A DNA stretch of 64,000 nucleotides. Source: Symsagittifera roscoffensis (Eukaryota; Xenacoelomorpha; Acoela; Convolutidae). The notes below the pieces were generated by a model. It saw nothing but the letters and a program-made list of their open reading frames with translations, did not search any database and had not been told where the DNA came from. Positions 33,034 to 44,463 of this stretch are shown here, in pieces (within the stretch, counting starts at the first letter, position 1; each line of letters opens with the position of its first letter). Location: NCBI RefSeq assembly GCF_963678635.1, contig NC_087062.1, positions 29,724,833-29,788,832 of the forward strand. The letters run 5' to 3'. The translations under genes and the position numbers were made by a program.

Positions 33034-33718
33034 GTGAGTAAATATTCATATTTTTTTAGTAATTAACAATTAATACTTACGTAGAAGCTGGGTCGGGAAA
33101 AAAGTTCATTGGGGAAGGTAATTTCTATGGTAGGTGATCGCATTATAAGCTTTGCTAGCCTGCTGAATTTTTTTTTATATTTTGTAGTAGGAATCGAAGA
33201 AGCTCAAGTGCCTTGATGATCTCGAGTCCTCCTGGTGTTATAGCGATGTCATTGTGAGTATTTTGGTTTATATTATAGTTTGTGAATAAATTTGGTGCCC
33301 TGAATGTTCTTCAACAAGGTGATTCCAACATATTGAATAAATTCGTGTGCGTGATAATGGGGCGGGAGTCTTCAAAAGGGAATGTGTTAGTGAGGGGGGA
33401 AATTATATACATTTGCCCAGCAGCTTAGTATTTTTGTCGCAATAAGTTTAAGAAATAAGTGTACTTAGAGTTTGTAAATAAATACTAGCGGTGTGGGTTA
33501 CGTGAAGTGGAGTATCTATGTGGAGTACAAATGGCGTGAAGTTTTATATGAATTGGATGTCACACCTGGCAGTGCGAAGTTTAATATCGAGGGCTGATAA
33601 ACATCGTATAGAGGACTCCTCAGAAGGACAGCATTTGCAAGATTGTGATGATGTCGGCAGAACTGCTGATCTGAAGTCAGATATCATAGGTCAAACACAC
33701 AAAATACATATAAATTAA
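33034..33718 (-). mobile_element. Further remnant of the 18.6 kb provirus family
   Basis: Within 33190-33420 the order and wording of short motifs (ATTGAATAAATTCGTG, GGGGCGGGAGTCTTC, GAAATTATATACATTTG) follow 5560-5650 of the provirus, the region of its 108-residue ORF. The rest is too diverged to place. No intact frame remains. Confidence 0.5.
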
Positions 33719-34849
33719 CCCTAATTGAGGCTTGGAGTGCTTGAAAAGTGAAGCCAGAAAACAAAACGCTCAAGGATTTCACTAGCCTAAAACTTGAAGC
33801 TGTTTTCCATCTATAAGCATTGCTAAAAATTGTCACAAAATTATTAATAGTACTGAAAAAATGTTAAGAAACAAAAAACCAAAAACTTTGAAAGTTTCTT
33901 GAAACATTTTCTTTTAAAGTTTACTTAATTGATTATCAAATTATGATTGTATGACTTTGATTGGTCAAACATTTCTAGTTTTTGTTTTTGAAAATTTTGG
34001 TCATAGAAAACCATATGTTAATATTATCAGATTTTTCTATGAGTAATTTTTGGAATCCGAAGAGTTTTTTTTTCATTAGCGACCGGTATCAGAAAACAAT
34101 TCTAAGTCACACCAAAAAATTTTGTGATTGTATCTGTTTCACTTTTTTAAGAATATTTATGAGCACGTAACGCTTAATTGAAAGATCCACTCCGTCGTTC
34201 CAAATATTGCCTCTTATATCGTTATCTTGTTAGAAATGTTTATAAACCGTTTTGATATCTAAGGAGGCCAGATTTTAAGCCTTCTGAAAATTTCATTCGG
34301 GCCAGTCTTGTATTGATATAACGTTCCAAAAAACTTTCAGTTGGAAAAAAAATATATTCAAAAATTTTATTATATTCTAATTAAGCTAGCGAGCATGTCC
34401 AAAAAACCGAAATCAGAAGTAAGAACTCAGTTTTACGCATGAGCATTAGTTTTTAAAGTTAAATATAGCGCCATCTGAGTCTTAAATTTCTCTGATATCA
34501 AGACGACTTATTCCCCATTCCATTACTTACTTTCTATAGCTTCTATCTGACTGTAGAAATAATCTATATGCGATAAAAAAAGTACTTTCAGATGTTGCTT
34601 CAGTTGTTGCAAAGGCAAGCTCTTCTTCAAACTTTGTTAAGCTCCGCTCTGATCCTCTTTAAATGAATTTAAAAAATTACCTGGCTTAAATTGCGCTCAA
34701 AACAATAAGGTTAGCAAAAACATTCTAACAGTTATCTGCAAGTAATGCACACCCTTTTGTATTCTGCTTTTTTTACCAGTAAGCTGGCACGATCATCTGA
34801 ACAAAATAATGCCATAAAATTTTGTGGCTAACATAAAAACGAATAGCAA
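33719..34849. other. AT-rich region without recognisable features
   Basis: About 1.1 kb of AT-rich DNA with only short chance ORFs on both strands. The last 100 bases before 34850 resemble the sequence before 35705 and are probably part of the duplicated Penelope-like fragment. Confidence 0.45.
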
Positions 34850-35071
34850 ATGGCAAGAAAGCTCTCGGAGAAAACGAAACTGGAATCTGATGTGAGTATA
34901 ACTTCTTTTGATGTAAAGAGTTTGAAAACTAATGTCCCGCACAAAGAAGCTATTGAATTTGCCATAAAGAGATTGTCTGAGCCAACAGCTATTCCTAAAT
35001 TGTCCCGCGAATCTATGAAAAACTATCAAGTTTGGCTGGGAGAAACCTACTTCAATTGCAATGGTTGGTAG
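34850..35071 (+). pseudogene. Penelope-like element reverse transcriptase fragment (73 aa)
   Basis: The frame encodes TSFDVKSLKTNVPHKEAIEF and later MKNYQVWLGETYFNCNGW. Penelope-like RTs carry the motif F-D-V-x-S-L-Y-T-N-V-P-x-x-E-A-I, with the first catalytic Asp, then a helix and a strand T/x-F-x-x-N-G before the next motif. Here the usual Tyr is Lys (SLKTNVP). The frame stops at TAG just after that strand, so only a small internal RT part survives. Confidence 0.65.
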
Positions 35072-35380
35072 TCTGTTCAGTATTTTGGTCTAGCAATGGA
35101 CATTTGGATGTGGTAACTCAATAGAGTCTGAATATGCAAGCAATGCTGAAACAATCTGTTGAAACAAATATTGCTGAAACAGAAAACGGACCGGTCTGAG
35201 AATGGTGCGTAAGTTTTAAAAAAAAATAAACGGTAAAAAAAGCTATATTTCAATTTTTCCGAAGTCCATAAATTTCTTGTGTCAAACAAATTTGGACGTA
35301 GTTGCATATACAAAAGATTTTTCTACTACCCAGTCTCTGGATTGGACCCAACATTTCAAAGATGGAGAGTGTTTTTTGGT

Positions 35381-35511
35381 AAAAATTATTTTAAAAATGA
35401 TCAAAAATCAACAAATTGACTTTTTCGAGGACGATAGTTTTTTTACCAAAAAAACTATCGTCCTCAAAAAAGCCAATTTGTTGATTTTTGAGCATTTTTT
35501 AAATAATTTTT
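35381..35511. repeat. Long near-perfect foldback (arms about 63 bp)
   Basis: AAAAATTATTTTAAAAATGA at 35381 onward, followed by a stretch containing CGAGGACGATAG, is mirrored after a central ACC. The mirrored side reads CTATCGTCCTC and runs back to a reversed AAATAATTTTT near 35511. Only a few mismatches interrupt the arms. The same CGAGGACGATA motif appears singly near 35878-35888. Confidence 0.85.
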
Positions 35512-35699
35512 AAATAATTTTCGTAATAATTTTTGAAAGAAGCCGTTAAGAAGCCTCAGGTTTTGGATGTTATTTTTTGAGAAAGGGAAAAAAATAAAAA
35601 AAAAAACTGACAAAAATCAATAATTGTTAGCTCGCACGATCATCTGAACAAAATTTTGGCATAATAATTTGAAAAAAAAATTGGTTGCTAACAAAGAAA

Positions 35700-35800
35700 C
35701 AAAACGCAAATGGCTAGAAAGCTCTTGGAGAAAAAAAAAACTGGAGTCTGATGTGAGTATAACTTCTTAAAACTTCAAAACTAATGTGCCGCACAAATTT
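35700..35800 (+). pseudogene. Second, more decayed Penelope-like RT copy
   Basis: CAAATGGCTAGAAAGCTCTT and CTGGAGTCTGATGTGAGTAT repeat the start of the fragment at 34850 with indels. The sequence then decays, although ACTAATGTGCCGCACAAA still matches. No open frame remains. Confidence 0.6.
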
Positions 35801-38800
35801 CGAAGATGGAGGGTATTTTTTTTTGGTCAAACTCATAAAAATTAGTAAAAAAAGATGAAAATTCGAAAATTGACTTTTTCGAGGACGATAACTTTTTTGT
35901 AAGCAATAAGAGAAACTGTTAAGAAGCTTCAAGTTTGTGAGGTTAGTTTTTGTGAAAAATAAAAAAATAACAAACTGTCAAAAAAATCAAAAATTCCTTT
36001 TCTGCGAGGGCCATAATTGTTTCTGTAAAAAATTTCGGGCGTAGCGACTTATGGGCGTGAGTTTTACAAATACCCTCTTTTCACTGAAATACAACCTAAA
36101 ATTTGCTAGCTAAGTTTTTGAGAAAACGAAAAGAAAAATCAATCAAAAGTGCCGGTTAAATATTCTTCCCACAGACTTTTTCGAAGGCTCTAGACGAACC
36201 GGTACTGCAAAAGGAGACCAGTCGAAAATGCAAGCACACTAAAGTGCAGGTGTTATTTCTATGTTTACCTCTTTTTTGAAAGTTTTGCTTCAAAAGTTTT
36301 AAGAAAAATTGAAACTTTTTGCGAAAAGTGATAAAATTTTCCAAAGCGTCTCAAAATTCGATCCCAAACATTTTCATAAACAGTTTTTGTCGAATTAGAA
36401 CTCTAGCCAAACACGCCAGGCAAGGAATTTGGAATTCAAAGTAGAAACTGAACAACTCTGCGAAGACGAAACAAGGCCGACAGTCTTTGAGCAGACACCA
36501 GTTGAGCTGAAAAAAAAATTGATTTTGTAGAAAAACTTGAACCACCCTGTAAAAACACCATACACCCAGTAGTTAATAATAACTTAGTACCCACCCTAAA
36601 GTGAGTCAACTGACTTTGTTAAACTAGTTGTTAACCCGAAAAAAAGTCTATATTTCGATTTGATAACATTTGCTAATCGCCAACGTAAGCACTGATCAAA
36701 ATACACTGATTTTATAACACAACGCTGGAAACCTTGTGTAGAAAAAATCTGCAGGCATTAGTAATGGGTCAAAAATTCGCAAATCTATTTAGATAAATTG
36801 CGAAGAAAGAAAGTTTTCCGAATATATATAAACCGCCACACCAAGTTGAAAGAAAAAGATTTTCTCATAATTTTGATTCGAAAGACAAATAAATTGAAGT
36901 AAGACAAAATAAGAATCATAAGACAAAATCATTGAAGTAAGAAAATATAGCAAATTTTAAAAAATGCAATTTCAAGTATTTTGACATAATTTAAATGAAT
37001 ACAGCTCAGAATTAAAAAAATTTTTTTTTGTTTTTAAATAATAGCCTAGCTGGGATGTACCTTCATCGGTATTGTATTTATGCACATTGATTCGAGGTTT
37101 TTAATCAGCTTTCAATTGTTTATCAGCAATTGAAAGCTCCCCCCGTTTATCAGCTTTCAGTTGATTTCAAAAAATTGATGTGCTTTCATTCATGAATGCA
37201 TTCAAAAAAAGTGCGTCGATATTGTGTAAGTAATAAACTGAGCTCTGCATTGAGTTTACGAGTTAAATATAAATATATTAACCTGCAAACGCTATTTCAC
37301 TGTGAATACTGATTTGTTCCATCTTATTTACTTACTGAGAGGCTATAATTCTCTGGGCAGGGGTTATAAGTTTTCTGCGCCAAATTCCTTTTTAATCATT
37401 GAAGAACCAATTTTACCTTCCATTTAGCAAATGAAATTGACGTGACTTTAAAATATTTCAACAGTCAATACGCTGAAACAAAAAATGAACGCGAACAAAC
37501 TTCTAGACTTCTTTCCAGAAAAAAAATACGCAACCTGATAGTGTTTTCACTTTGTACCTTGATATTTACAAAATGACCTTCGTGTTATTTCAATGACTGT
37601 CTGGGTATCCTCATCCTGATACAATAAAACACCCTGACACAATTAAGGGTTGTTCTACAATTCGGTTTGTAACGACACCAATTTCATATTCAAGTAAGTT
37701 CTGCATCTCAAACATTTACTATTTATTTTGAAAAACTTTGTAATAAATTAAATCTCAACAAGTTACATGAAAACAGCATGGCAACTTTTACTGAAGCAGG
37801 CGGCGCATTCACTGGAAAAAAATTGGTCGCTTCATTTTTGACAGCAGTTTCTCATAAAATTTTTTTGGATGCATCTCTGAAAATTAGGTTAAAATTACAT
37901 GCCGAATACTTGTGGAAAAAGGGGCTCTGACTCAGTTATGAAACAAATATGAACCATATGAACTAGTTCAAATAATATGAACCATTTGGCATGCTTATAT
38001 TGCTTTCAGACTTGTTTATCCCTAAGGTGAGCAGATGATACGGCCAATTGATTGGTTTTTAAATTCTTGTTACCATTTTAATCATTTTTAGGCCGATGTT
38101 GGATAAATTAAATTCTGCAACTGAATTTCCAATTAAATTCTGCAACTGAATTTTCAATCAAACTTAAGCTTTCCAGGGATTAAAAACATAGATAGATATT
38201 TAGTTAAATTAGATCTGGAAGTATCAATTGAAATTTGCAGTAGTAAATTTTAAATAACGCATCTAAAACGACGACAAAAACATGTATCTACAGTATTATT
38301 TGCACCATGCCATTATTGAAGCTTCATAAAACAAGTTACCAAATTGAATACATTTAAATCTATAGCTTTGAAGCGACTAATATCAATTTTTCATCAAAAT
38401 CTAAGGTTTTTATTTATTCCAACGTCAAAGCTCCGAAATAGGGTGACCACTTACAAAAACTAACGGTTGGAATAATTTTTACAATTCCCTGGTAGAAAAT
38501 TTGATCAAAATTTAGCCCAGTGAAATTATTTCATCAGCTGCACCTGAAACAACCGTTTCTCAAGTGCTCAATTCTGGAAATCAATTTCCATCTCCAAATC
38601 TATCTAGTTTCAAACAGCTCTTTAATTGGAAAGAAATGACAATTCAAAATGGAATAATAACTAGCAAAACATGCTTGTGTCTGGTCACCCTGGGAATCAT
38701 AAATGCGCAGTATATGTTATTGGGATAAACTAGGATGCATAAGTACCATTATAAATCGCATTGCAAATTAGTAATGGAATAGCTACAAATCTACCTTCTA

Positions 38801-39092
38801 AACTATATGTATTCAATCTCTCTGCTCTCAACTATCGAGCCACCATGATCCGCTTAAGTAAAAAAAATAGCTATTAGCACCGAATGACTTTCAATTTGGT
38901 ATAAAACCAGCAGTTTCATTTTGATTTGCCGCAACGATTGTTTAAACTTCGTGAAGACAGTTTTTAAGTTTTTTATGTGATCAGCAAAATTAGAAGAGTT
39001 AATATGCAAATATGTAGAATGTTTGAAGCATTTGGCGAGTGACTATCAAGCGCAGATTCTAGTATACCATTTTGATTCGTAACACTCTCGGG
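35801..39092. other. AT-rich intergenic DNA downstream of the vav-like gene
   Basis: About 3.3 kb without a supported gene. Items seen: a 12-bp inverted repeat (AGCTTTCAATTG at 37107-37118 against 37127-37138), a near-duplicate TTAAATTCTGCAACTGAATTT near 38105-38155, and on the minus strand overlapping AATAAA hexamers near 38408-38419. Those hexamers lie about 670 bp beyond the vav stop and could be its polyadenylation signal. Confidence 0.45.
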
Positions 39093-41780
39093 TCAAAATA
39101 CTTTGACCTTGCTGTTCGGCACAATTCCTCTGACCGGTAGGTATTCTGGATCCCGATTATTGACCTCGTATTTTTTAAGAACTTCTACACTACAAAAGGA
39201 AACGCTGTAGCTGTAAAAACTAACGATCTTTACTATTTCGCCGACAGCAACGTCCACTTCGCGACTGTCAGTTGACTTATGCGACTGGATCATTTGCCCC
39301 AGTCCAACGTAAAGCGGCGTTTTGTTTCCAGGTTGCACGGGTTTCAAAAGCTGCGATTTAAGTTTCTGTACACCCTCGTAGAAGGGCGTGACAAGAGTAG
39401 TAGGTAGCTGGGGGAAGTTCGATTGAAGGCTATTGCACTGATAGAAATCGACCAGGTCGGGGATAGTGGGAAAGTTTATCTCTGGAGCCACATACCATCG
39501 TCCTTCGTGGTTCGTCTCAATCCTAATATTACGGACCACTTTATTGTGATGAACCATCAAGGCAAACGTCATGGCAGATTCGCTTTTACGCACCAAAAAG
39601 GTCGAATCAGGGCAGATCAGACAGTTTTTGGAGGAAGTTTCTCTGCTTTGCACATGCGTGAACCACGGATAATCTTTTAAAGACTCCTCGAAACTATGTC
39701 TCTTCGGAGATCCCGAGCTTGCATCCACTGAGTCTGTGAGGTCAAGGTTTGGATTCGGTTTGTTCAAGAGTTGTATGTACTCCATCGGAACGTAGCCGAA
39801 TTCCCCTGTTTCCATTTTACGAGCTTTTAAACCAAAATGGCAATCCATGTCGTCGTGAAATACCTCGAAGACTTCTCCTGGTAAAATAAAGAGACATTCT
39901 GGTTGGTTCAAAGGCATGGTTGCTTGGTAGACTGTACTTGGTCCGTTCTTCCAGCTACTGAAATGCTCAGATTGTGGCTGTGGCTTGACCACTAGCATTG
40001 GCTTATGTCCTGTCGTTAGTTGCGGATCTCTGGATATTCGGCGACTCCGACAAATGGCGTGTCTGGCAAGGCACTCTCTATGAGACAAGTTTTGGCAATT
40101 GCGACATCTGTAGCCCTGACAAAAAGCACCCTTGAGCAGTTTATCACAAAAGTAGCACTTTTTGACTTCGATGAAACTGGCTAATTCAAACTGATGTCTG
40201 TTGAAACAAAGTTTGTCTCGGTCGGATGACGCAGACGCGTCTTTGATGCAATTCAGCCAGTCAGACTGGAAATTTGAATTTTTACAAATTAGCGTCACAT
40301 GCTTGTTTCCTTCAAACTTATGTTTCAAAATTATGAATGTTAATTGGGTGTTGTTTTCATCGACGTCATATTCAGAGAAAAGCGCTTTGAACTTGGACTC
40401 AAAGTTCTTGCTACTTGAAAGAAAATCGGAGCGATCTTTTGAGAAAAGCAACCCTCTTTGAAACAGGAAAACGTGGCATTTTTTCATGGTGCTTTCAGAG
40501 TTGAACTTGACTTTCAGTTCCCCGTCTTTGACCAATTTACCGTAGCACAAAACGTCTTTAAATAGCTCTGCGTCTTGAATTGATTCTCTTAAGGTCATCA
40601 GTTTACGCTTCAGTTCAGCATCTCGTTTTGACTCATTCATATAAGAGTTCAGATCTTTGAGCTTTTCACAGGCTGTTTCAGTTGTACTCAACTCATGGAA
40701 ATCTTCGGTTGGAATCGCTTTTTTAAGACTGTCGATCAACAAATGGTACTTCAGAATTCGCTGTCCTGGAACCCGCAGAACATCACTCAAATTAAATCTA
40801 CATTGCTGTATATCAGCTGTTTCTTTCAAATAATCTAGTCTTTTTCGAAATACGGCGTCTTTTGAACAGCTTTCAATAGTACTCATAGCGTCATCAAGGG
40901 CAGCAAAATAGTGGGCGTAATTTGCTAATTTTGGTTGCCACACAATAAGTGTTCCTGCTACAGGATGCCCAGAATCAACGGCATTTCTCATGTCGTCAAA
41001 CAGACCGGCATGATATTCTAGCAAATTATTGATGGTTCCATTGCAAAATATTTTCAACAATTTGTCTTGGGGCACTATCGATTTCAGATTATTGCAGTAA
41101 TGATTTACAATAACATCCAACACGCGAACATACTCTTTTTCTGTTTCCACTAACTCATTGATGATCAATGACCTTTTGTCTCTGGTTAGAGGACGTTCTT
41201 CACTTGAATCATCGAACGCGTCCAGACCCTTATACCGGGAGTAAATCAACTCGTCGTATATGTCCTCACTTTCGTGGTCAACTTGGCCATAGATAGTGTC
41301 TTCATCTTCAATTTTCAAATCTGATATTTTATCCTCTAGGTCTGAGTAGTTATCACTTTCTTCTACAGACAACTCGAACGATGTGGGGCTCTTACCAGAG
41401 GATATTCTTGAAGCAATATAATGAGATGATTTCGAAATTTCATTAAGAGAGCTCAGTACGTTCTCGAATTTGACCCGATTGAAAAGATCAGACGCTTCGA
41501 AAAGGCATGACTTCGGTATTTTGTAAACGTCTATACACGCCTGAAGGAAGAGATTCGCATTGCGAACTGAAGATATTTCGGATCCATAGCTGTGGTTATG
41601 TACGCGTCTGATATCAATGGAAGAAGGGTCGATGAAGTGGAGAACGTAGCACAAAACTGAGCCATCTTGCAGTAAGTCGACAAGATCGGAAAGAACTGTA
41701 TCTGTCCTGAGGATTCTATGCTTGCTTGGGAGGAACCCAATTTCCTTCAGCCAGAAGACACAAGCCCTCCACTTGGACAT
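39093..41780 (-). CDS. vav: Vav-family Rho guanine nucleotide exchange factor (895 aa)
   Basis: Vav proteins activate Rho/Rac GTPases downstream of tyrosine-kinase receptors. The domain order is complete (residues counted from ATG 41780). Calponin homology is about 1-120. The acidic region holds Y164 (EDTIYGQV), Y175 and Y180 (EDIYDELIY), matching the autoinhibitory tyrosines. DH is about 203-388 (R-V-P-G-Q-R-I-L-K-Y helix) and PH about 413-517. The C1 zinc finger, 529-577, has the full H-x12-C-x2-C-x13-C-x2-C-x4-H-x2-C-x6-C pattern. The first SH3 is about 615-675, SH2 about 704-805 with FLVR (R731), and the last SH3 about 821-895. Length and order are those of animal Vav. The frame extends 27 codons further upstream, but ATG 41780 directly follows a splice acceptor (TTTTTTTCAG|AGCATG), so the extension is probably intronic. 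No introns interrupt the remaining 2.7 kb. Confidence 0.95.
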   Translation of the reverse strand: MSKWRACVFWLKEIGFLPSKHRILRTDTVLSDLVDLLQDGSVLCYVLHFIDPSSIDIRRVHNHSYGSEISSVRNANLFLQACIDVYKIPKSCLFEASDLFNRVKFENVLSSLNEISKSSHYIASRISSGKSPTSFELSVEESDNYSDLEDKISDLKIEDEDTIYGQVDHESEDIYDELIYSRYKGLDAFDDSSEERPLTRDKRSLIINELVETEKEYVRVLDVIVNHYCNNLKSIVPQDKLLKIFCNGTINNLLEYHAGLFDDMRNAVDSGHPVAGTLIVWQPKLANYAHYFAALDDAMSTIESCSKDAVFRKRLDYLKETADIQQCRFNLSDVLRVPGQRILKYHLLIDSLKKAIPTEDFHELSTTETACEKLKDLNSYMNESKRDAELKRKLMTLRESIQDAELFKDVLCYGKLVKDGELKVKFNSESTMKKCHVFLFQRGLLFSKDRSDFLSSSKNFESKFKALFSEYDVDENNTQLTFIILKHKFEGNKHVTLICKNSNFQSDWLNCIKDASASSDRDKLCFNRHQFELASFIEVKKCYFCDKLLKGAFCQGYRCRNCQNLSHRECLARHAICRSRRISRDPQLTTGHKPMLVVKPQPQSEHFSSWKNGPSTVYQATMPLNQPECLFILPGEVFEVFHDDMDCHFGLKARKMETGEFGYVPMEYIQLLNKPNPNLDLTDSVDASSGSPKRHSFEESLKDYPWFTHVQSRETSSKNCLICPDSTFLVRKSESAMTFALMVHHNKVVRNIRIETNHEGRWYVAPEINFPTIPDLVDFYQCNSLQSNFPQLPTTLVTPFYEGVQKLKSQLLKPVQPGNKTPLYVGLGQMIQSHKSTDSREVDVAVGEIVKIVSFYSYSVSFCSVEVLKKYEVNNRDPEYLPVRGIVPNSKVKVF

Positions 41781-41783
41781 GCT

Positions 41784-41800
41784 CTGAAAAAAATCAGAAC
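41784..41800 (-). promoter_or_regulatory. 3' splice site immediately before the vav start codon
   Basis: The minus strand reads CTGATTTTTTTCAG, then exon AGCATG. Only three bases separate the AG from the ATG. This fits either a cis intron ending before the first coding exon or a trans-splice acceptor; the sequence alone does not separate them. Confidence 0.7.
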
Positions 41801-42422
41801 AACAATGGTCACGGTCAGAATCTGCAGAAAAAATGGAACTGTTTGGCCATTTGACCGTCACACAGTGAAACTAGAAAAAGATAAACACTTTATTCATTAG
41901 TTATCATAGATTAAAAAAGAAGTGTACGTACATTGGTAAACAAAAATAAAATAATCTACACAGATACGAAGTTGAGCATCGCAACACTTGATTACAAATG
42001 AATGACTATTATTACAAAGATGTGAAATGATAACTATGATTACAAAATTGGAAAAAAAAACCTTACAAAATCGTTTTTTTTTTAAATTAAAAAAATATAG
42101 AAATTTCAAAAAAAGGACGAAAACTTCCTGGAACAAAATTACCTGCACCATTAGAAGCTTCAAAAAAACTTTCAAAATGCTGAAAAGAAACCGAACCTTT
42201 CTGCGGGACCTAGGCCAACAAAAATAATTCAGTAACCACAAAAAACAAGTCCCGACTGGAACCGAATTTCCGGGATTTGCCTTCAAGCATGGGTATTACC
42301 ATTGAAGTTTGAAAAAAAACGACATCCAAAAGGTTTTGATAAACACTGAAAAAATAAAAAAAATAGCAGTAAATCAGCCAAAATTTTTGAACTCAATTAC
42401 TTGAACGAAACAAGAATACACC
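41801..42422 (-). other. Upstream region of the vav-like gene
   Basis: The AT-rich region upstream of the acceptor should contain intron or promoter. A 129-residue minus frame (41897-42286) is Phe/Leu-rich with low-complexity T runs and looks non-coding. I could not identify a first exon or TATA box. Confidence 0.4.
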
Positions 42423-43340
42423 GAAAAGATTTTAAATTCAAGAAAAAAATACCTAAATTTTAGGCCAATTTGGTGCTGCGGCAACTTAACCGACAAAAAG
42501 CAAGCAGACAAACTAGTAGCAGTAGTAGTAGTAACTGATTTAGAGACAGTTCAAGGGTTCGCACCCATGTGAGCTTAGTTTTATCTTGTTTGTGATGTTA
42601 CAGTTTCCACATTTGCATATTCTTCTCCGTGTTCTTTTTTTCTTCGGAGTAGTGTCTAATAAAGAAGTGCCAGTAGAGTTTCTGCAAAGTATAAAGTATC
42701 TTTGTTAAGTTCAGCCAATATTTTTGAACTCCATTACTCCAAATCGAAATTTTATAACAATGAAAGAACAAAAAATCTCAGAATTTACAGGAAAATGTTA
42801 TTGATAATTACGTAAAATATTGTGTAATTATAGTTGTTTAAATTTGATTGGTCAAAAAATTTTAGAGCATTATTAGACATGTTTGTCATTTTTTCAGATT
42901 TATGATCCTTTTGTAAATATTGTAAAAATTTTTTAATCCTGATGATGCACAAAACGTGCACAAAAGTTTGAATTAACATAATGAAATTTTTATTTATTAA
43001 GTTCATTGCGGAAATTAGAGTACGCTCGAGATACGTAGTTGAAGAGAAATTTCATCCGTCGGAAAAGTTGTCATCGGTTTTTATCAATCTTGATTTGTAC
43101 AGCCTGTATTCTCCTCTTTGATTTTGTATGGTGTTTCCTAGCGAATCAATTTTATATAATGTTTCCTCTATATCATAATCATCGTTTCTCATTGAAAATA
43201 GCAAAAGAAGATCATGCATCTCGACATATAGACTGAGTGGTAGTACTCTTAGGCCAAGGAGGCGGTATTCTTAGGGAAAGGAAACTGAAGTCAGACTTAG
43301 ATTTTTTTGACGCGATCCTGGTCGGATTCGAAAAAAAACA

Positions 43341-43410
43341 GATCCTGGTCGGATTCGAACTGCAGACAATTGTCTTGAAAGACAAGTGCGTTAGCTCTCT
43401 GCAACATGCG
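43341..43410 (-). repeat. tRNA-like block, possible tRNA-derived SINE head (unit 1)
   Basis: On the minus strand AGAGCTAACGCACTTGTC resembles a tRNA A box/D arm. TTGTC-TTTCAA-GACAA can form an anticodon-like stem with a six-base loop, and GCAGTTCGAATCC is a near-perfect B box (T arm). A partial second B-box-like piece (GTCGGATTCGA) lies next to it at 43320-43331. The short anticodon loop and lack of a full acceptor stem argue against a functional tRNA. Confidence 0.5.
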
Positions 43411-44393
43411 CAAATAAACGTATGACTTTTGATTTGAACGAAAAGTAAAATGACTCAAGTGATTGTTGAACATCAATTGCCAAATTTGAATATATTTCAA
43501 TGAGAAATATTTATGCAAACTAAAAGAAAAAAATTCGGTTAATAAGCCGACAAAATTAAAGCCGACACCCAATAAAATAAAATACAAACCAAAATATTTT
43601 CGAAAAAAATCACAAGACTTGCATGGGCAAATTAAAAATCAATTATGTAATTTAACTCTTTTACCGCATTATGAAAAGATTTTAAATTCAAGAAAAAAAT
43701 ACCTAAATTTTAGGCCAATTTGGTGCTGCGGCAACTTAACCGACAAAAAGCAAGCAGACAAACTAGTAGCAGTAGTAGTAGTAACTGATTTAGAGACAGT
43801 TCAAGGGTTCGCACCCATGTGAGCTTAGTTTTATCTTGTTTGTGATGTTACAGTTTCCACATTTGCATATTCTTCTCCGTGCTCTTTTTTTCTTCGGAGT
43901 AGTGTCTAATAAAGAAGTGCCAGTAGAGTTTCTGCAAAGTATAAAGTATCTTTGTTAAGTTCAGCCAATATTTTTGAACTCCATTACTCCAAATCGAAAT
44001 TTTATAACAATGAAAGAACAAAAAAATCTCAGAATTTACAGGAAAATGTTATTGATAATTACGTAAAATATTGTGTAATTATAGTTGTTTAAATTTGATT
44101 GGTCAAAAAATTTTAGAGCATTATTAGACATGTTTGTCATTTTTTCAGATTTATGATCCTTTTGTAAATATTGTAAAAATTTTTTAATCCTGATGATGCA
44201 CAAAACGTGCACAAAAGTTTGAATTAACATTAAGAAATTTCTCATTGAAAATAGCAAAAGAAGATCATGCATCTCGACATATAGACTGAGTGGTAGTACT
44301 CTTAGGCCAAGGAGGCGGTATTCTTAGGGAAAGGAAACTGAAGTCAGACTTAGATTTTTTTGACGCGATCCTGGTCGGATTCGAAAAAAAACA

Positions 44394-44463
44394 GATCCTG
44401 GTCGGATTCGAACTGCAGACAATTGTCTTGAAAGACAAGTGCGTTAGCTCTCTGCAACATGCG
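44394..44463 (-). repeat. tRNA-like block, possible tRNA-derived SINE head (unit 2)
   Basis: Identical copy of the block at 43341-43410, carried by the second duplication unit. Confidence 0.5.

Noticed and set aside
41781-41861. Vav translation start at 41861 (922 aa)
   Set aside because: The 27 extra residues lack Vav similarity and a strong splice acceptor lies inside them, just before the CH-domain ATG at 41780.
43341-43410. Functional tRNA gene
   Set aside because: The anticodon loop has six bases, no seven-base acceptor stem closes around the block, and there is no terminator-like T run directly downstream on the minus strand.
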